Positions 17,885 to 27,178 of a stretch of DNA of 64,000 bases are shown piece after piece; the stretch's first letter is position 1; the number at the start of each line of letters is the position of its first letter. Position numbers and translations under genes: made by a program. Under the pieces are notes generated by a model. It did not search any database, was not told the DNA's origin, and saw only the letters and a program-made list of their open reading frames with translations. Source of the DNA: Streptomyces bottropensis ATCC 25435. GTDB taxonomy: Bacteria; Actinomycetota; Actinomycetes; Streptomycetales; Streptomycetaceae. Location of the stretch: positions 8,081,519-8,145,518 of the forward strand of contig NZ_KB911581.1 in assembly GCF_000383595.1 (NCBI RefSeq), written 5' to 3'.

Positions 17885-19978
17885 TCAGCCGTCCTCGCCC
17901 GCATCCTTCGCACTGAGCGCCAGCTCGTTGTTTACCGTGAAATACGGCCGCACCCGAGTCCGCCCCCGCTCACCGTGCTCGAACACCCGCCCGGGCACCA
18001 GATCCGTCTTCCGCCGCTCCACCACGTCCCCGCCGATCCGCCCCACCGGCACACCCTCCACCCGTAGATCCCACAGATCGTGCTCGACCGCGCGCCGGGT
18101 CATGATCTCGCCGTACGGAACGGTGAACCGCACCCCCCGCTCCCCCACCGCCCGCGCGGCCACGGCGAAGTCGTACGCGGTGTCGGTCCGGGAGACGACC
18201 CGTACCTCCGCCCCCTGCGGCACCCGCACCCGATCGGCGGCCCCGTACAGCGTCGCGGTCACCGTCACCGACTCCTCGCTCACCTCCACGGTGTCGATCT
18301 CCGCGTGGGCCGGCCGCAGCCACGTCCGCAGCGCGAGGAACCCGTCGGCGGTCGGGTACGGGATCCACGCCCCCACGCCGTCCCGGTCGACACGGGGAGG
18401 ACGCCCGACGAGCGCGGCCTGCTCGACCGTCCGCGCGGTCAGCCGCACCCGCTTGTCCGTGCCGCGCGGCACGACATAGCAGTCCCAGCGGCCCTCGGCG
18501 AGGCTGTGCTCGGTGGGGCGCAGGACCGCCTGCACCACGGTGTCCGTCGCGCCGGCACTCGGCGGGACCGGCAGGACCGGCACAGCGATCTGCCGCTTGT
18601 CGGGGTCGCGGCGCAGCCGGGCGACGAAGTCGAGGGGCCCGGCGGGCAGCTCGGCCGGGTCGAGGCGGACGACGAACCCGCCGTCGGCGGTGGCGCGGGC
18701 GTGCGCCCCGACGGGCGCGGGAGCGCTCTCCTCCGCCACGGCGGCGGGGACGGCCTGCGCGGGACGCGACCGGACCGCCCGGGCGGCGCGTCGCGCCCAC
18801 CGGGCCGCGCCGGCCCAGCGGCGGCGCCGGGCCCCGGCCAGTTCCTCGAAGAGGTTCTCGTAGCGGCGGGCGATCGCGGTCGGCGCGTACACGTCGGCCT
18901 TGTCGAGTGCCTTCTTGCCGAGCCGTTCGCGCAGGGCCTCGTCGGTGACGACGCGGTTCAGGGCGTCGGCGTAGGCGTCGACGTCCCCGTCGAGCGGGAC
19001 GAGGAGGCCGTCCTCCCCGTCGGTGATGATCTCGCCGGGACCGTGCGGGCAGTCGGTGGCGACGACGGGCACCCCGCAGTGCATGGCCTCGACGATGGTC
19101 ATGCCGAAGGACTCCATGTCGGAGGAGACGGCGGCGACGGCACCCTTGGCCCACTCGGTCTCGATCGGTGAGACCGCGCCCATGAGGAAGGCCCGGTCGT
19201 GCAGCCCGAGCCGGTCGATCTGCTCCCGCAGGTTCTCCTTCTGCGGGCCTCGCCCGTAGATCCGCAGGGTCCAGCCGGGATGTTGGGCGGCCACCTTGGC
19301 GAAGGCGTCCACCAGCCGGTCGTACCGCTTGATGGGGATGAGCCGGCCGGCGGCGACGATGACCTGGGAGTCGAGGGTGGAGCGTGCGACGGCGGAGGCC
19401 CGGACGCCGTTGGGTACGCACACGACGGTGGTGTCGACGTGAGGCAGGGCGGCGCGGTACTGGGCGGCGTCGGCCTCGGAGACGGTGACGTAGGCGTCGA
19501 GTCCGGTGATGGCTTTCAGCTGGTCGGTCCGCAGCGGTTCGTGGTACTGGTCGAGGCTCAAATGCTCCTGTCCGACGCGGAGGTAGCGGCGGCGGCCGTC
19601 GCGGGCGAGGTAGCCGTTGAGGTCCGGGCGGGTGGCGATGACCACGTCGGCGTCGGTGCGGGCGAGGAAGCCGCCGACGCGTTCGTCCTGCAGCGCGGTG
19701 TAGGGCAGGTTCCCGGTGGCCCCGCTGTACGGGAACATCGTGCCGGGCCGGGCGGTGAGCGGGTGGTCGCCCTCGAAGCCGGGGGTTCCTTCCCGCAGGT
19801 CGATCAGCGAGGTCAGGCGGACGCGCGGGTCGAACGGGAGTGCCGGTTCGGCGCGGGAGCGGTGGACGCTGACCACCTCGACGTCGTGGCGGTCGGCCAA
19901 CGCGGCCGACAGGTTGGTCGTCGAGCGGATGGTGCCGCCGATACCGAAGGCGTTGTTGATCAGAAAAGCGATCTTCAT
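17885..19978 (-). CDS. GT4-family glycosyltransferase with extra C-terminal domain
   Basis: A 697-aa protein from the ATG at 19978-19976. Residues 1-~385 are a GT-B glycosyltransferase of family 4: NNAFGIGGTIRSTTNLSAAL at the N-terminus, AAGRLIPIKRYDRLVDAF, then the donor-site SSDMESFGMTIVEAMHCGVPVV with the E-x7-E pair and a GEIITDGEDGLLVP loop. Residues ~385-430 are Arg/Ala-rich. Residues ~430-697 form a separate beta-rich region (repeated RVRLTAR, VTVTATLYGAADRVR motifs) that I cannot assign. GT4 enzymes of this kind build teichoic-acid-like or capsular polymers; the C-terminal region may bind carbohydrate. Acceptor and product are unknown. The upstream leader is long and AT-rich. Confidence 0.85.
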   Translation of the reverse strand: MKIAFLINNAFGIGGTIRSTTNLSAALADRHDVEVVSVHRSRAEPALPFDPRVRLTSLIDLREGTPGFEGDHPLTARPGTMFPYSGATGNLPYTALQDERVGGFLARTDADVVIATRPDLNGYLARDGRRRYLRVGQEHLSLDQYHEPLRTDQLKAITGLDAYVTVSEADAAQYRAALPHVDTTVVCVPNGVRASAVARSTLDSQVIVAAGRLIPIKRYDRLVDAFAKVAAQHPGWTLRIYGRGPQKENLREQIDRLGLHDRAFLMGAVSPIETEWAKGAVAAVSSDMESFGMTIVEAMHCGVPVVATDCPHGPGEIITDGEDGLLVPLDGDVDAYADALNRVVTDEALRERLGKKALDKADVYAPTAIARRYENLFEELAGARRRRWAGAARWARRAARAVRSRPAQAVPAAVAEESAPAPVGAHARATADGGFVVRLDPAELPAGPLDFVARLRRDPDKRQIAVPVLPVPPSAGATDTVVQAVLRPTEHSLAEGRWDCYVVPRGTDKRVRLTARTVEQAALVGRPPRVDRDGVGAWIPYPTADGFLALRTWLRPAHAEIDTVEVSEESVTVTATLYGAADRVRVPQGAEVRVVSRTDTAYDFAVAARAVGERGVRFTVPYGEIMTRRAVEHDLWDLRVEGVPVGRIGGDVVERRKTDLVPGRVFEHGERGRTRVRPYFTVNNELALSAKDAGEDG

Positions 19979-20473
19979 AGGTGTTTCCCCTGGAACCCGC
20001 GCCCCTGGCGGTCAGGTCAGGAAGTGCGTGCGGGCACGGCTGTCACATGGCCGGCGATCGACGAATGAACGAAAGATCGAATGACGAAATGAAGGAACGG
20101 GAAAATGAACGGCTGAACAGTGAATAGATGTACGAATGGGCGCAGCGGAAAGCGACCGATCGGGAAATTCGCGAAAGGACGCGCACGCGGGCACACGGCC
20201 CGGAAGCGCATCACGCGATGAAGTTCCCGTCGGACGGCGAAAAGCCTATGCGGCGCGCGCCACGAACCCCGTCAAACGCGCCGAATGGCTCAACAGATCC
20301 TCACTGGCCCCAGATCCCCTGGTCGCGGCCCCAGCCCCCGCGGTGCCGGTCAAACACGCGGAAGGCAACAAAAAAAGTGAACCGAGAATATATCCATCAG
20401 AATGAAAAACCCAAGAACAAGCTCGGCCGCTCTCGCACCGGGGGCATCGAGTGCGAAATTCCAGACTCCGTCC
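19979..20473. other. AT-rich intergenic region upstream of the glycosyltransferase gene
   Basis: These 495 bp are much lower in GC than their surroundings, especially 20040-20140 (repeated AATGAACG-like words) and 20360-20415 (a run of seven A's, TATAT). Frames on either strand have poor codon usage, so I call no gene. It probably forms a long 5' leader for the minus-strand glycosyltransferase. Confidence 0.5.
20387..20414 (-). promoter_or_regulatory. Candidate promoter TTGGGT-N16-TATATT (minus strand)
   Basis: Read on the minus strand, TTGGGT (20414-20409) and TATATT (20392-20387) are separated by 16 bp. This is a close match to the housekeeping consensus in an otherwise GC-rich genome. Transcription would start near 20380, leaving a leader of about 400 nt before the glycosyltransferase ATG. 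Confidence 0.4.
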
Positions 20474-21340
20474 TTATGACGGACTTTCGATCGGAGCGGG
20501 CCGCAGCGGAGTCGTCTGCAGCACGTCCGCCGCCATGCGTGCGGCCGGGCCCGCCGTCTGTGCGGCGATGCGCCGGAACGTGTCCTGGGCCTGTCGCGCG
20601 GGCCATTCGGCGGGCAGATGCCGCACGGGCAGGCGCGGGTCGGTACGGATGATGCGCAGCCATTCGGCGACGAGCCGCAGCCGGGTGGCGATCGGGTCGG
20701 CGGCGGCGAGGTCGGCGGTGGTCCAGTGCTTGTCGAAGGCGACGTAGCGCGCGGCCAGGGTCTCCAGGTCCCAGCTCTCGCGGATCATCAGCCCGACGTC
20801 GGTGAACGGGTCGGCCTGCGCGTGGAACACCTTCACGTGGGCGTCCAGGCCCAGTTCGGAGACGGTCGCCCGCACGTCCACCCGGCCCGGCGCGATCCAC
20901 AGTCCGCTGTAGAGGGCGCCGAAGCCGGACCAGGTGAGCCGGGAGCGCAGATCGTGCCGTTGGCGCTGCCAGGACTCGGGGAGGGAGAAGCCGAGGAGGG
21001 TCCAGGTGCCGTCCCAGTCCTCGTTCACCGCGCCGTCGCGCCAGATGCGCTGTCCGCCGTCCCGCAGGATGTCCCCGGCGTGCGGGGTGAGCCCGAAGAA
21101 CATCCGCCGGCCCTCGCGCTGGCGCCGCAGCAGGCCGCGGTTCACCATCCGCGTCAGCGTCGACCGCACGGCCTGTTCGCCCGTGCCGACCCGCCCGAGC
21201 ACGTCGATGATGCTCCCCGAGTACACCCCGAGGTCGCCTTCACCCAGGTCCAGCACGTGGTTACCGAAAAAGGAGAGCACCAACGACTGCGGCCGCAACT
21301 GCGCGCCGACGACATCGACATCCAGGATCTCGTCCTCCAC
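20474..21340 (-). CDS. PaaX-family transcriptional regulator
   Basis: A 288-aa protein from the GTG at 21340-21338. It has the PaaX layout: an N-terminal winged helix (~15-95: RPQSLVLSFFGNHVLD, TGEQAVRSTLTRMVNRGLLRR, GRRMFFGLTPHA), a central effector domain (DWDGTWTLLGFSLPES, RHDLRSRLTWSGFGALYSGLW) and a C-terminal helical part. PaaX proteins repress aromatic catabolism genes, typically in response to phenylacetyl-CoA, but no paa genes are near. The gene lies 117 bp downstream of an MHS-type transporter on the same strand and may control it. I see no ribosome site before the GTG. Confidence 0.85.
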   Translation of the reverse strand: MEDEILDVDVVGAQLRPQSLVLSFFGNHVLDLGEGDLGVYSGSIIDVLGRVGTGEQAVRSTLTRMVNRGLLRRQREGRRMFFGLTPHAGDILRDGGQRIWRDGAVNEDWDGTWTLLGFSLPESWQRQRHDLRSRLTWSGFGALYSGLWIAPGRVDVRATVSELGLDAHVKVFHAQADPFTDVGLMIRESWDLETLAARYVAFDKHWTTADLAAADPIATRLRLVAEWLRIIRTDPRLPVRHLPAEWPARQAQDTFRRIAAQTAGPAARMAADVLQTTPLRPAPIESPS

Positions 21341-21457
21341 AGCGGCAAGGGTACGGGGGCCGCGCGGGCCTGGTCAGGTGTGTGCCGCTCGTGCCCGGTC
21401 GAGGGCCGGGCCCGGTGCGATCGGCTCTCCCGACCGGGCCCCGCGCAGGACCGCTCC

Positions 21458-22819
21458 CTACGAGGCGACCCCCTCCTTGGCCGCACCCTCCCGGACGGAC
21501 ACGTCGCCGAGAGAGTCCCGGTGGGTCTCGCGGACGAACCACACCGTGACGGCGGTGATCGCCGCGCCCCCGCAGATCAGCAGTGAGATCGGCGTGCTCG
21601 ACCCCCCGTTGGCGGCCACCAGGCTCCCCGCGATCATCGGCGAGAACCCGGCACCGATCAGGGTGGCGAGCTGGTATCCGAGGGACGCCCCGGTGTAGCG
21701 CACCTTGGTCCCGAACATCTCGGTGAGCAGCGCCCCCAGCGGCCCGTACATCACGGACTGGGCGAAGCCGTGGCCGAGGACGACCGCGAGGATCAGCAGG
21801 CCCGGTGACTTGGAGTCCACCAGCGCGAGCACGGGGAAGGCGAGTGCGACGGAGGCGATCGCTCCGGCGAGGACGACCGGGCGGCGGCCGACACGGTCGG
21901 AGAGGGCCGAGGCGCACGGCAGGACGACCAGCGCGACGGACGCCGAGACGGTGAGCGCGGTGAGCACCTGCGGCCGGGGATAGCCGATTCCGGTGGCGTA
22001 CGCGATCAGGTAGCTGGTCAGCAGCGACTGGGCCGTGAACGCGCCGATGCCGACGCACGCGGCCAGTACCAGCGCCCGCGGGCGGCGCAGCACGTCCACG
22101 ATCGGCAGCCGCGCCTCGGTCCGGTCCTTCTTCACCTGGGCGAAGAGCGGGCTCTCGACGACCTTCAGCCGGACGAAGAGGCCGACACCGAGCAGGACGA
22201 CGCTGAGCAGGAACGGCACGCGCCAGCCCCACGCGGCGAACTCGTCGCGGGGCATGGCGACGACGAAGGTCACGACGACCGAGGAGAGCAGGGAGCCGAG
22301 CGGGGCTCCCATCTGCGTGAAACTGGACCACAGTCCGCGCCGCTTGGCACCGGCGTGCTCGACGACCATGAGCGTGGCCCCGCCCCATTCACCGCCGATG
22401 GCGATGCCCTGGAGCACCCGCAGGGTGATCAGGAGGACGGGCGCCCAGACGCCGATGGTGTCGTAGGTGGGCAGCAGGCCGATGAGGAAGCTGGCGCCAC
22501 CCATCAGGCCCATGGTCAGCAGGAGCATGGACTTGCGGCCGAGCCGGTCGCCGAAGTGCCCGAAGACGATGCCGCCGAGGGGACGGGCGACATAGCCGGC
22601 GGCGAACGTGCCGAACGCGGCGATGGTGCCGACGGCCGGGTCGGCGCCCGGGAAGAACAGTTCGCCGAAGACGAGCGCGGCGACCGTCCCGTAGACGAGG
22701 AAGTCGTAGAACTCGACGGCCGTACCGAGCAGCCCGGAGAGTGCGACGCGGCGCAACTGCTTGGTCCGCACGGCCTGTTCGGCCTGTTCGGCGGGGGTGG
22801 GGAGAGGGGACGGGGGCAT
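21458..22819 (-). CDS. MHS-family major facilitator transporter
   Basis: A 453-aa membrane protein from the ATG at 22819-22817. It has the metabolite:H+ symporter signature GTAVEFYDFLVYGTVAALVFG in the first helix, GHFGDRLGRKSMLLLTMGLMG in the loop between helices 2 and 3, and RVLQGIAIGGEWGGA in helix 4; about 12 hydrophobic segments follow. Members import dicarboxylates, shikimate, proline/betaine or aromatic acids by proton symport. Substrate cannot be read from sequence. The PaaX-type regulator directly downstream on the same strand suggests an aromatic or organic acid. The next gene upstream (tam) is on the same strand, 147 bp away. Confidence 0.88.
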   Translation of the reverse strand: MPPSPLPTPAEQAEQAVRTKQLRRVALSGLLGTAVEFYDFLVYGTVAALVFGELFFPGADPAVGTIAAFGTFAAGYVARPLGGIVFGHFGDRLGRKSMLLLTMGLMGGASFLIGLLPTYDTIGVWAPVLLITLRVLQGIAIGGEWGGATLMVVEHAGAKRRGLWSSFTQMGAPLGSLLSSVVVTFVVAMPRDEFAAWGWRVPFLLSVVLLGVGLFVRLKVVESPLFAQVKKDRTEARLPIVDVLRRPRALVLAACVGIGAFTAQSLLTSYLIAYATGIGYPRPQVLTALTVSASVALVVLPCASALSDRVGRRPVVLAGAIASVALAFPVLALVDSKSPGLLILAVVLGHGFAQSVMYGPLGALLTEMFGTKVRYTGASLGYQLATLIGAGFSPMIAGSLVAANGGSSTPISLLICGGAAITAVTVWFVRETHRDSLGDVSVREGAAKEGVAS

Positions 22820-22966
22820 GCGGGTCTCCCTGGAGCGATGGGGGGAACGAGGGAGGGAACACCGCGAAGGTAGGCGCGCACCTTCCTGCCGTCAATAATC
22901 TGCACAACATCGACATGGGCATCGGCACCCCGCGACGCCCCCGCACCCCCCTCACGTCCCGCCGCC

Positions 22967-23800
22967 TCAGGCCACCTTGGGGAACCGGTCCGCCTCCGGC
23001 TTGCGGCCGACGGCGAAGATGCGGCGGAACGGGAACGGGGTGCCGTGGGCGGTGGGCGGGTAGGCCTCGCGCAGGGCGGCCCGGTACTCGGCGACGAACG
23101 GTCCGGCGTCCGGGCCCAGTTCGGTGAGGACCGGCCGCAGCCCCGTCCCCCGCACCCAGTCGAGCACCGGGTCCTCGCCCTGGAGGAGATGGACGTACGT
23201 CGTCTCCCAGGCGTCGGCCTCGCAGCCGAGGTCGGCGAGCGCGGCGAGGTAGCCGGCCGGGGTGCGGACGGCGTCGTCGTGCCGGAGGGTCTCGCCGAGC
23301 CGGTCCTTCCAGCGGGCGGAGTGGGCGAGTTCGCGCATGAGGCGATGGCTGGGCGAGTCGAAGTTGCCGGGGACCTGGAAGGCGAAGGTGCCGCCGGGGG
23401 CGAGGGCGTCGACCCACGCGGGGAAGCGGTCCAGGTGGCCGGGCACCCACTGGAAGGTGGCGTTGCTGACGATCAGGTCGTACGACTCCGGGGGCTCCCA
23501 GGTGCGGAGGTCCGCCGCGGTGAAGCCGATGCGGCCGCCGCCCGGCGTGGGCCCCTCGTGGTCGACGCGGGCCCGGTCGAGCATCTCGGGCGAGTTGTCG
23601 TACCCGGTGATGCGCGCGGTGGGCCAGCGGTCGGCGAGAAGGCGGGTGACGTTGCCGGGGCCGCAGCCGAGATCGGCGATACGGGGGTGCGCGGCGGGCG
23701 GGTCGGGGACATGGGCGAGCAGGTCGACGAAGGCACGGGCGCGGTGGCCGGCGTGCCGCAGGTACTGCTGGGGGTCCCAGGTGGGGCTGGTGGCGGACAT
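22967..23800 (-). CDS. tam: trans-Aconitate 2-methyltransferase
   Basis: A 277-aa SAM-dependent methyltransferase. I use the ATG at 23800-23798 because GAGGAGGT lies 6 bp upstream; longer frames run into the promoter. Motif I is IADLGCGPGNVTRLLADRWP, followed by GYDNSPEMLDRA, SYDLIVSNATFQWVPG and PGGTFAFQVPGNFDSPSH, all typical of Tam. It methylates trans-aconitate, an inhibitor of aconitase formed by isomerisation of cis-aconitate under stress. It is divergent from a MarR gene with palindromes between them, as in the S. coelicolor tam/tamR locus described in the literature. Confidence 0.92.
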   Translation of the reverse strand: MSATSPTWDPQQYLRHAGHRARAFVDLLAHVPDPPAAHPRIADLGCGPGNVTRLLADRWPTARITGYDNSPEMLDRARVDHEGPTPGGGRIGFTAADLRTWEPPESYDLIVSNATFQWVPGHLDRFPAWVDALAPGGTFAFQVPGNFDSPSHRLMRELAHSARWKDRLGETLRHDDAVRTPAGYLAALADLGCEADAWETTYVHLLQGEDPVLDWVRGTGLRPVLTELGPDAGPFVAEYRAALREAYPPTAHGTPFPFRRIFAVGRKPEADRFPKVA

Positions 23801-23857
23801 GGGGGTACCTCCTCGGGAATCCAGGGCGTCTTCACTCTCCTGGGCAGTTATCTCGAA

Positions 23858-23902
23858 GTCAAGAGACTTGACACTAACCTTCTTGATCTCAAGAGACTTC
23901 AC
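23858..23902. promoter_or_regulatory. tam-tamR divergent operators
   Basis: Two copies of a MarR-type site lie in the 129-bp gap between the divergent genes: GTCAAGAGACTTGAC (23858-23872, a perfect palindrome around AGA) and CTCAAGAGACTTCAC (23888-23902, 13 of 15 positions the same). Their centres are 30 bp apart, on the same DNA face about three turns away. A TTGACA -35-like word (23868-23873) overlaps the first. TamR is the expected ligand. Confidence 0.8.
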
Positions 23903-23929
23903 GTCGACACAACCACTACACTGATCGTC

Positions 23930-24427
23930 ATGGAGGACGAGGTCGATCGGCTGGTCGCAGCGTGGCGCCGGGAGCGCCCCGACCTCGACGTGGAGCCGCT
24001 GGAAGTACTCAGCCGGGTGAGCAGACTCGCCCGGCACCTGGATCGTGCGCGCCGACTGGCGTTCGCCGAGCACCAGCTGGAGCCGTGGGAGTTCGACGTG
24101 CTGACCGCGCTGAGGCGTGCGGGGAACCCGTATCAGCTCTCGCCCGGCCAGCTGCTGACGCAGACGCTGGTGACCTCGGGCACGATGACGAACCGTATCG
24201 ACCGGCTCACGCAGAAGGGCCTGGTCGAGCGGCTGCCCGACCCCAGTGACCGTCGGGGCGTGCTCGTCCGGCTGACGGACGAGGGCCGGGACCGGGCGGA
24301 CCAGGCGCTCGCCGGACTCCTCGACCAGGAACGGGCGATCCTGGCCGAGCTGTCCCGCGCCCAGCGGGGCGACCTGGCGGGCCTGCTACGCCAGTTGACC
24401 GCCCCGTTCGACAACATCCCCGGCTAG
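23930..24427 (+). CDS. tamR: MarR-family regulator TamR
   Basis: A 165-aa winged-helix protein from the ATG at 23930; upstream in-frame alternatives exist but would enter the operator. It shows the MarR core: EVLSRVSRLARHLDRARRLAFAEHQLEPWEFDVLTALRRAG, the recognition helix around TLVTSGTMTNRIDRLTQKGLVERLPDPSDRRGV, and a dimer helix at the C-terminus. The Streptomyces TamR homologue releases DNA on binding citrate, aconitates or isocitrate and so induces tam; I transfer that by synteny with tam and by the two palindromes between the genes. Its 3' end overlaps the convergent LuxR-type gene by 42 bp. Confidence 0.9.
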   Translation: MEDEVDRLVAAWRRERPDLDVEPLEVLSRVSRLARHLDRARRLAFAEHQLEPWEFDVLTALRRAGNPYQLSPGQLLTQTLVTSGTMTNRIDRLTQKGLVERLPDPSDRRGVLVRLTDEGRDRADQALAGLLDQERAILAELSRAQRGDLAGLLRQLTAPFDNIPG

Positions 24428-25168
24428 GTCGGCCGGTCCGACACCCGCCCGGCGCGCGAGCGCGACGGCGGCGAGGGTGGAGTGGACGCCCAGCTTGCCG
24501 AGGACGTTCTGCATGTGGGTGCGGACGGTGTGCGGGGAGAGGAACAGGCGCTCGGCGACGGCCTTGCGCCCCAGCCCCGCCACCATGCACCGAAGCACTT
24601 CGCGCTCACGCGGGGTGAGGGACTCGACGAGCCGCTCACTCTCCGTGCGGTGCTTGCGGGCGGCCGTCAACTCCCGCAGGACGCCCGTGAGCAGCGCGGG
24701 CGGCAGATGCGTCTCGTCGCGCAGCACGCCTCGGATGACCGTGAGCAGCCGGGAGAGCGAGCAGTCCTTGGCGACCCACCCGGACGCGCCCGCCTGGAGG
24801 GCCAGTGCGGCGCGGCGCGGATCGTCCTTCTCGGCGAGGACGACGGTCCGTACGCTCGGCTGGCCCGACCGCACGCCCGCGACGAGCGATATGCCGTCCA
24901 CGAGCCCGTCCTCGCCACCGTCCGATACGGCGATGGGCACGGCGGCCGGACGCGCGCCGGCGACGTGGACGTGGGCCCCCAGATCGGCGTCGACCAGGAG
25001 CACGTCGAACTTGCGCCCCTCCGCCGCCGCGCGGTCCAGGCAGCGCAGCGCGGCGGGGCCGCTGCCCGCCGCGGACACGTCGACGTCCGGCTCGGCGGCC
25101 AGGGCCGCGGCGAGCGACTCGGCGAAGATACGGTGGTCGTCGACGACCAGTACTCGGATGCGAACCAC
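24386..25168 (-). CDS. LuxR/NarL-type response regulator
   Basis: A 260-aa protein from the GTG at 25168-25166 (VVRIRVLVVDDHRIFAESL), preceded by a G-rich ribosome site; the frame is open further upstream. The receiver has the acidic pair D10/D11, a phosphoacceptor at D60 (LLVDADLG) and the conserved K134 (GWVAKD). About 25 extra residues (roughly 65-95) sit after D60, which is unusual. The C-terminal LuxR helix-turn-helix is LTPREREVLRCMVAGLGRKAVAERLFLSPHTVRTHM (~174-235). No kinase gene is adjacent. Its last 14 codons overlap the 3' end of tamR on the other strand. Confidence 0.85.
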   Translation of the reverse strand: MVRIRVLVVDDHRIFAESLAAALAAEPDVDVSAAGSGPAALRCLDRAAAEGRKFDVLLVDADLGAHVHVAGARPAAVPIAVSDGGEDGLVDGISLVAGVRSGQPSVRTVVLAEKDDPRRAALALQAGASGWVAKDCSLSRLLTVIRGVLRDETHLPPALLTGVLRELTAARKHRTESERLVESLTPREREVLRCMVAGLGRKAVAERLFLSPHTVRTHMQNVLGKLGVHSTLAAVALARRAGVGPADLAGDVVERGGQLA

Positions 25169-25428
25169 TGAAACCCCCACTGGTCGGGGGACGACCGGCG
25201 CGAGTAGGCGCCCGAAGCGTGCCCCGGTGTACACCTGGGACGGGGCGTCGCAGCCGCACGGCCGCCGCCGTGCTGAACCGCTACCCCCACTCCGGGCGTC
25301 GTACCCGACTGTCTCGCCCCCTGATCAGCACCGGCCCCCACCGGCGCTGTTCATCAGGGTAAGGCCGGGGGGCAGGAGCGGAAGGTTATTTGCAGAACTG
25401 TTTGTCCAGCACGTTTATGGTGTGCCAC

Positions 25429-25872
25429 ATGTTTCGTATGGAGACGGAAGTCGACAAGGAACGAAGCCAATTACTACTTTCCCGGCTGCGTGCCAGTAAC
25501 ACCGCCGCCTCGCCGATCCTCCGTGGCCTGCGCGGCACCCCCGGTGAGCGCGAGTCCCCGCTGCAGGTGTGGGCCCTGGACGACTCGGGCGAGGTCGCCG
25601 GCGGGCTGGTCGGCCACACCTGGGCGACCTGGCTGCACGTCACCTACCTCTGGGTCGACGAACGCCACCGGGGCGAGGGCCTCGGCTCGCGTCTGATGGC
25701 GACGGCCGAACGCATGGCCTCCCGCGACCGTGCCTGCCGCTCCGCCCGCCTGGAGACCTGGGACTTCCAGGCGCCGGAGTTCTACAAGCGGCTCGGCTAC
25801 GAGGTGGTGTGCGTGATCCCCGACTATCCGCCGGGGATCACCGAGTACACGCTGACGAAGAGGATCGGCTGA
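25429..25872 (+). CDS. GNAT-family N-acetyltransferase with a TTA codon
   Basis: A 147-aa GNAT protein from the ATG at 25429 (MFRMETEV); starts at 25390, 25417 and 25438 are also possible and none has a good ribosome site, so leaderless translation is plausible. The acetyl-CoA loop is seen in HVTYLWVDERHRGEGLGSRLMATAERMA, and the C-terminal ARLETWDFQAPEFYKRLGYEVVC segment is the usual GNAT ending. The acceptor is unknown; homologues are often antibiotic- or protein-modifying. Codons 15-17 read TTA CTA CTT (25471-25479), a rare cluster: TTA needs the bldA tRNA in Streptomyces, so expression may be tied to development. It converges on galK. Confidence 0.8.
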   Translation: MFRMETEVDKERSQLLLSRLRASNTAASPILRGLRGTPGERESPLQVWALDDSGEVAGGLVGHTWATWLHVTYLWVDERHRGEGLGSRLMATAERMASRDRACRSARLETWDFQAPEFYKRLGYEVVCVIPDYPPGITEYTLTKRIG

Positions 25873-25917
25873 CGGCCGGGGCGGGCCCGGGGCCGAGGTC
25901 CGCCGGGGTGCGCGGGG

Positions 25918-27078
<1,161 letters not shown>

Positions 27079-27178
27079 CCCCTGACCCTGACCTTTCCGT
27101 ACTTGACCGACGTCCTGGCTCGACCGTGCGAACGGCCGCGCCGGCACACTACTTGGCGCCCGTGCGGGCGGGCCCGCC

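Noticed and set aside
20128..20652. Open frame with ATG at 20128
   Set aside because: It runs through AT-rich non-coding DNA and into the opposite strand of the PaaX gene; codon bias is poor throughout.
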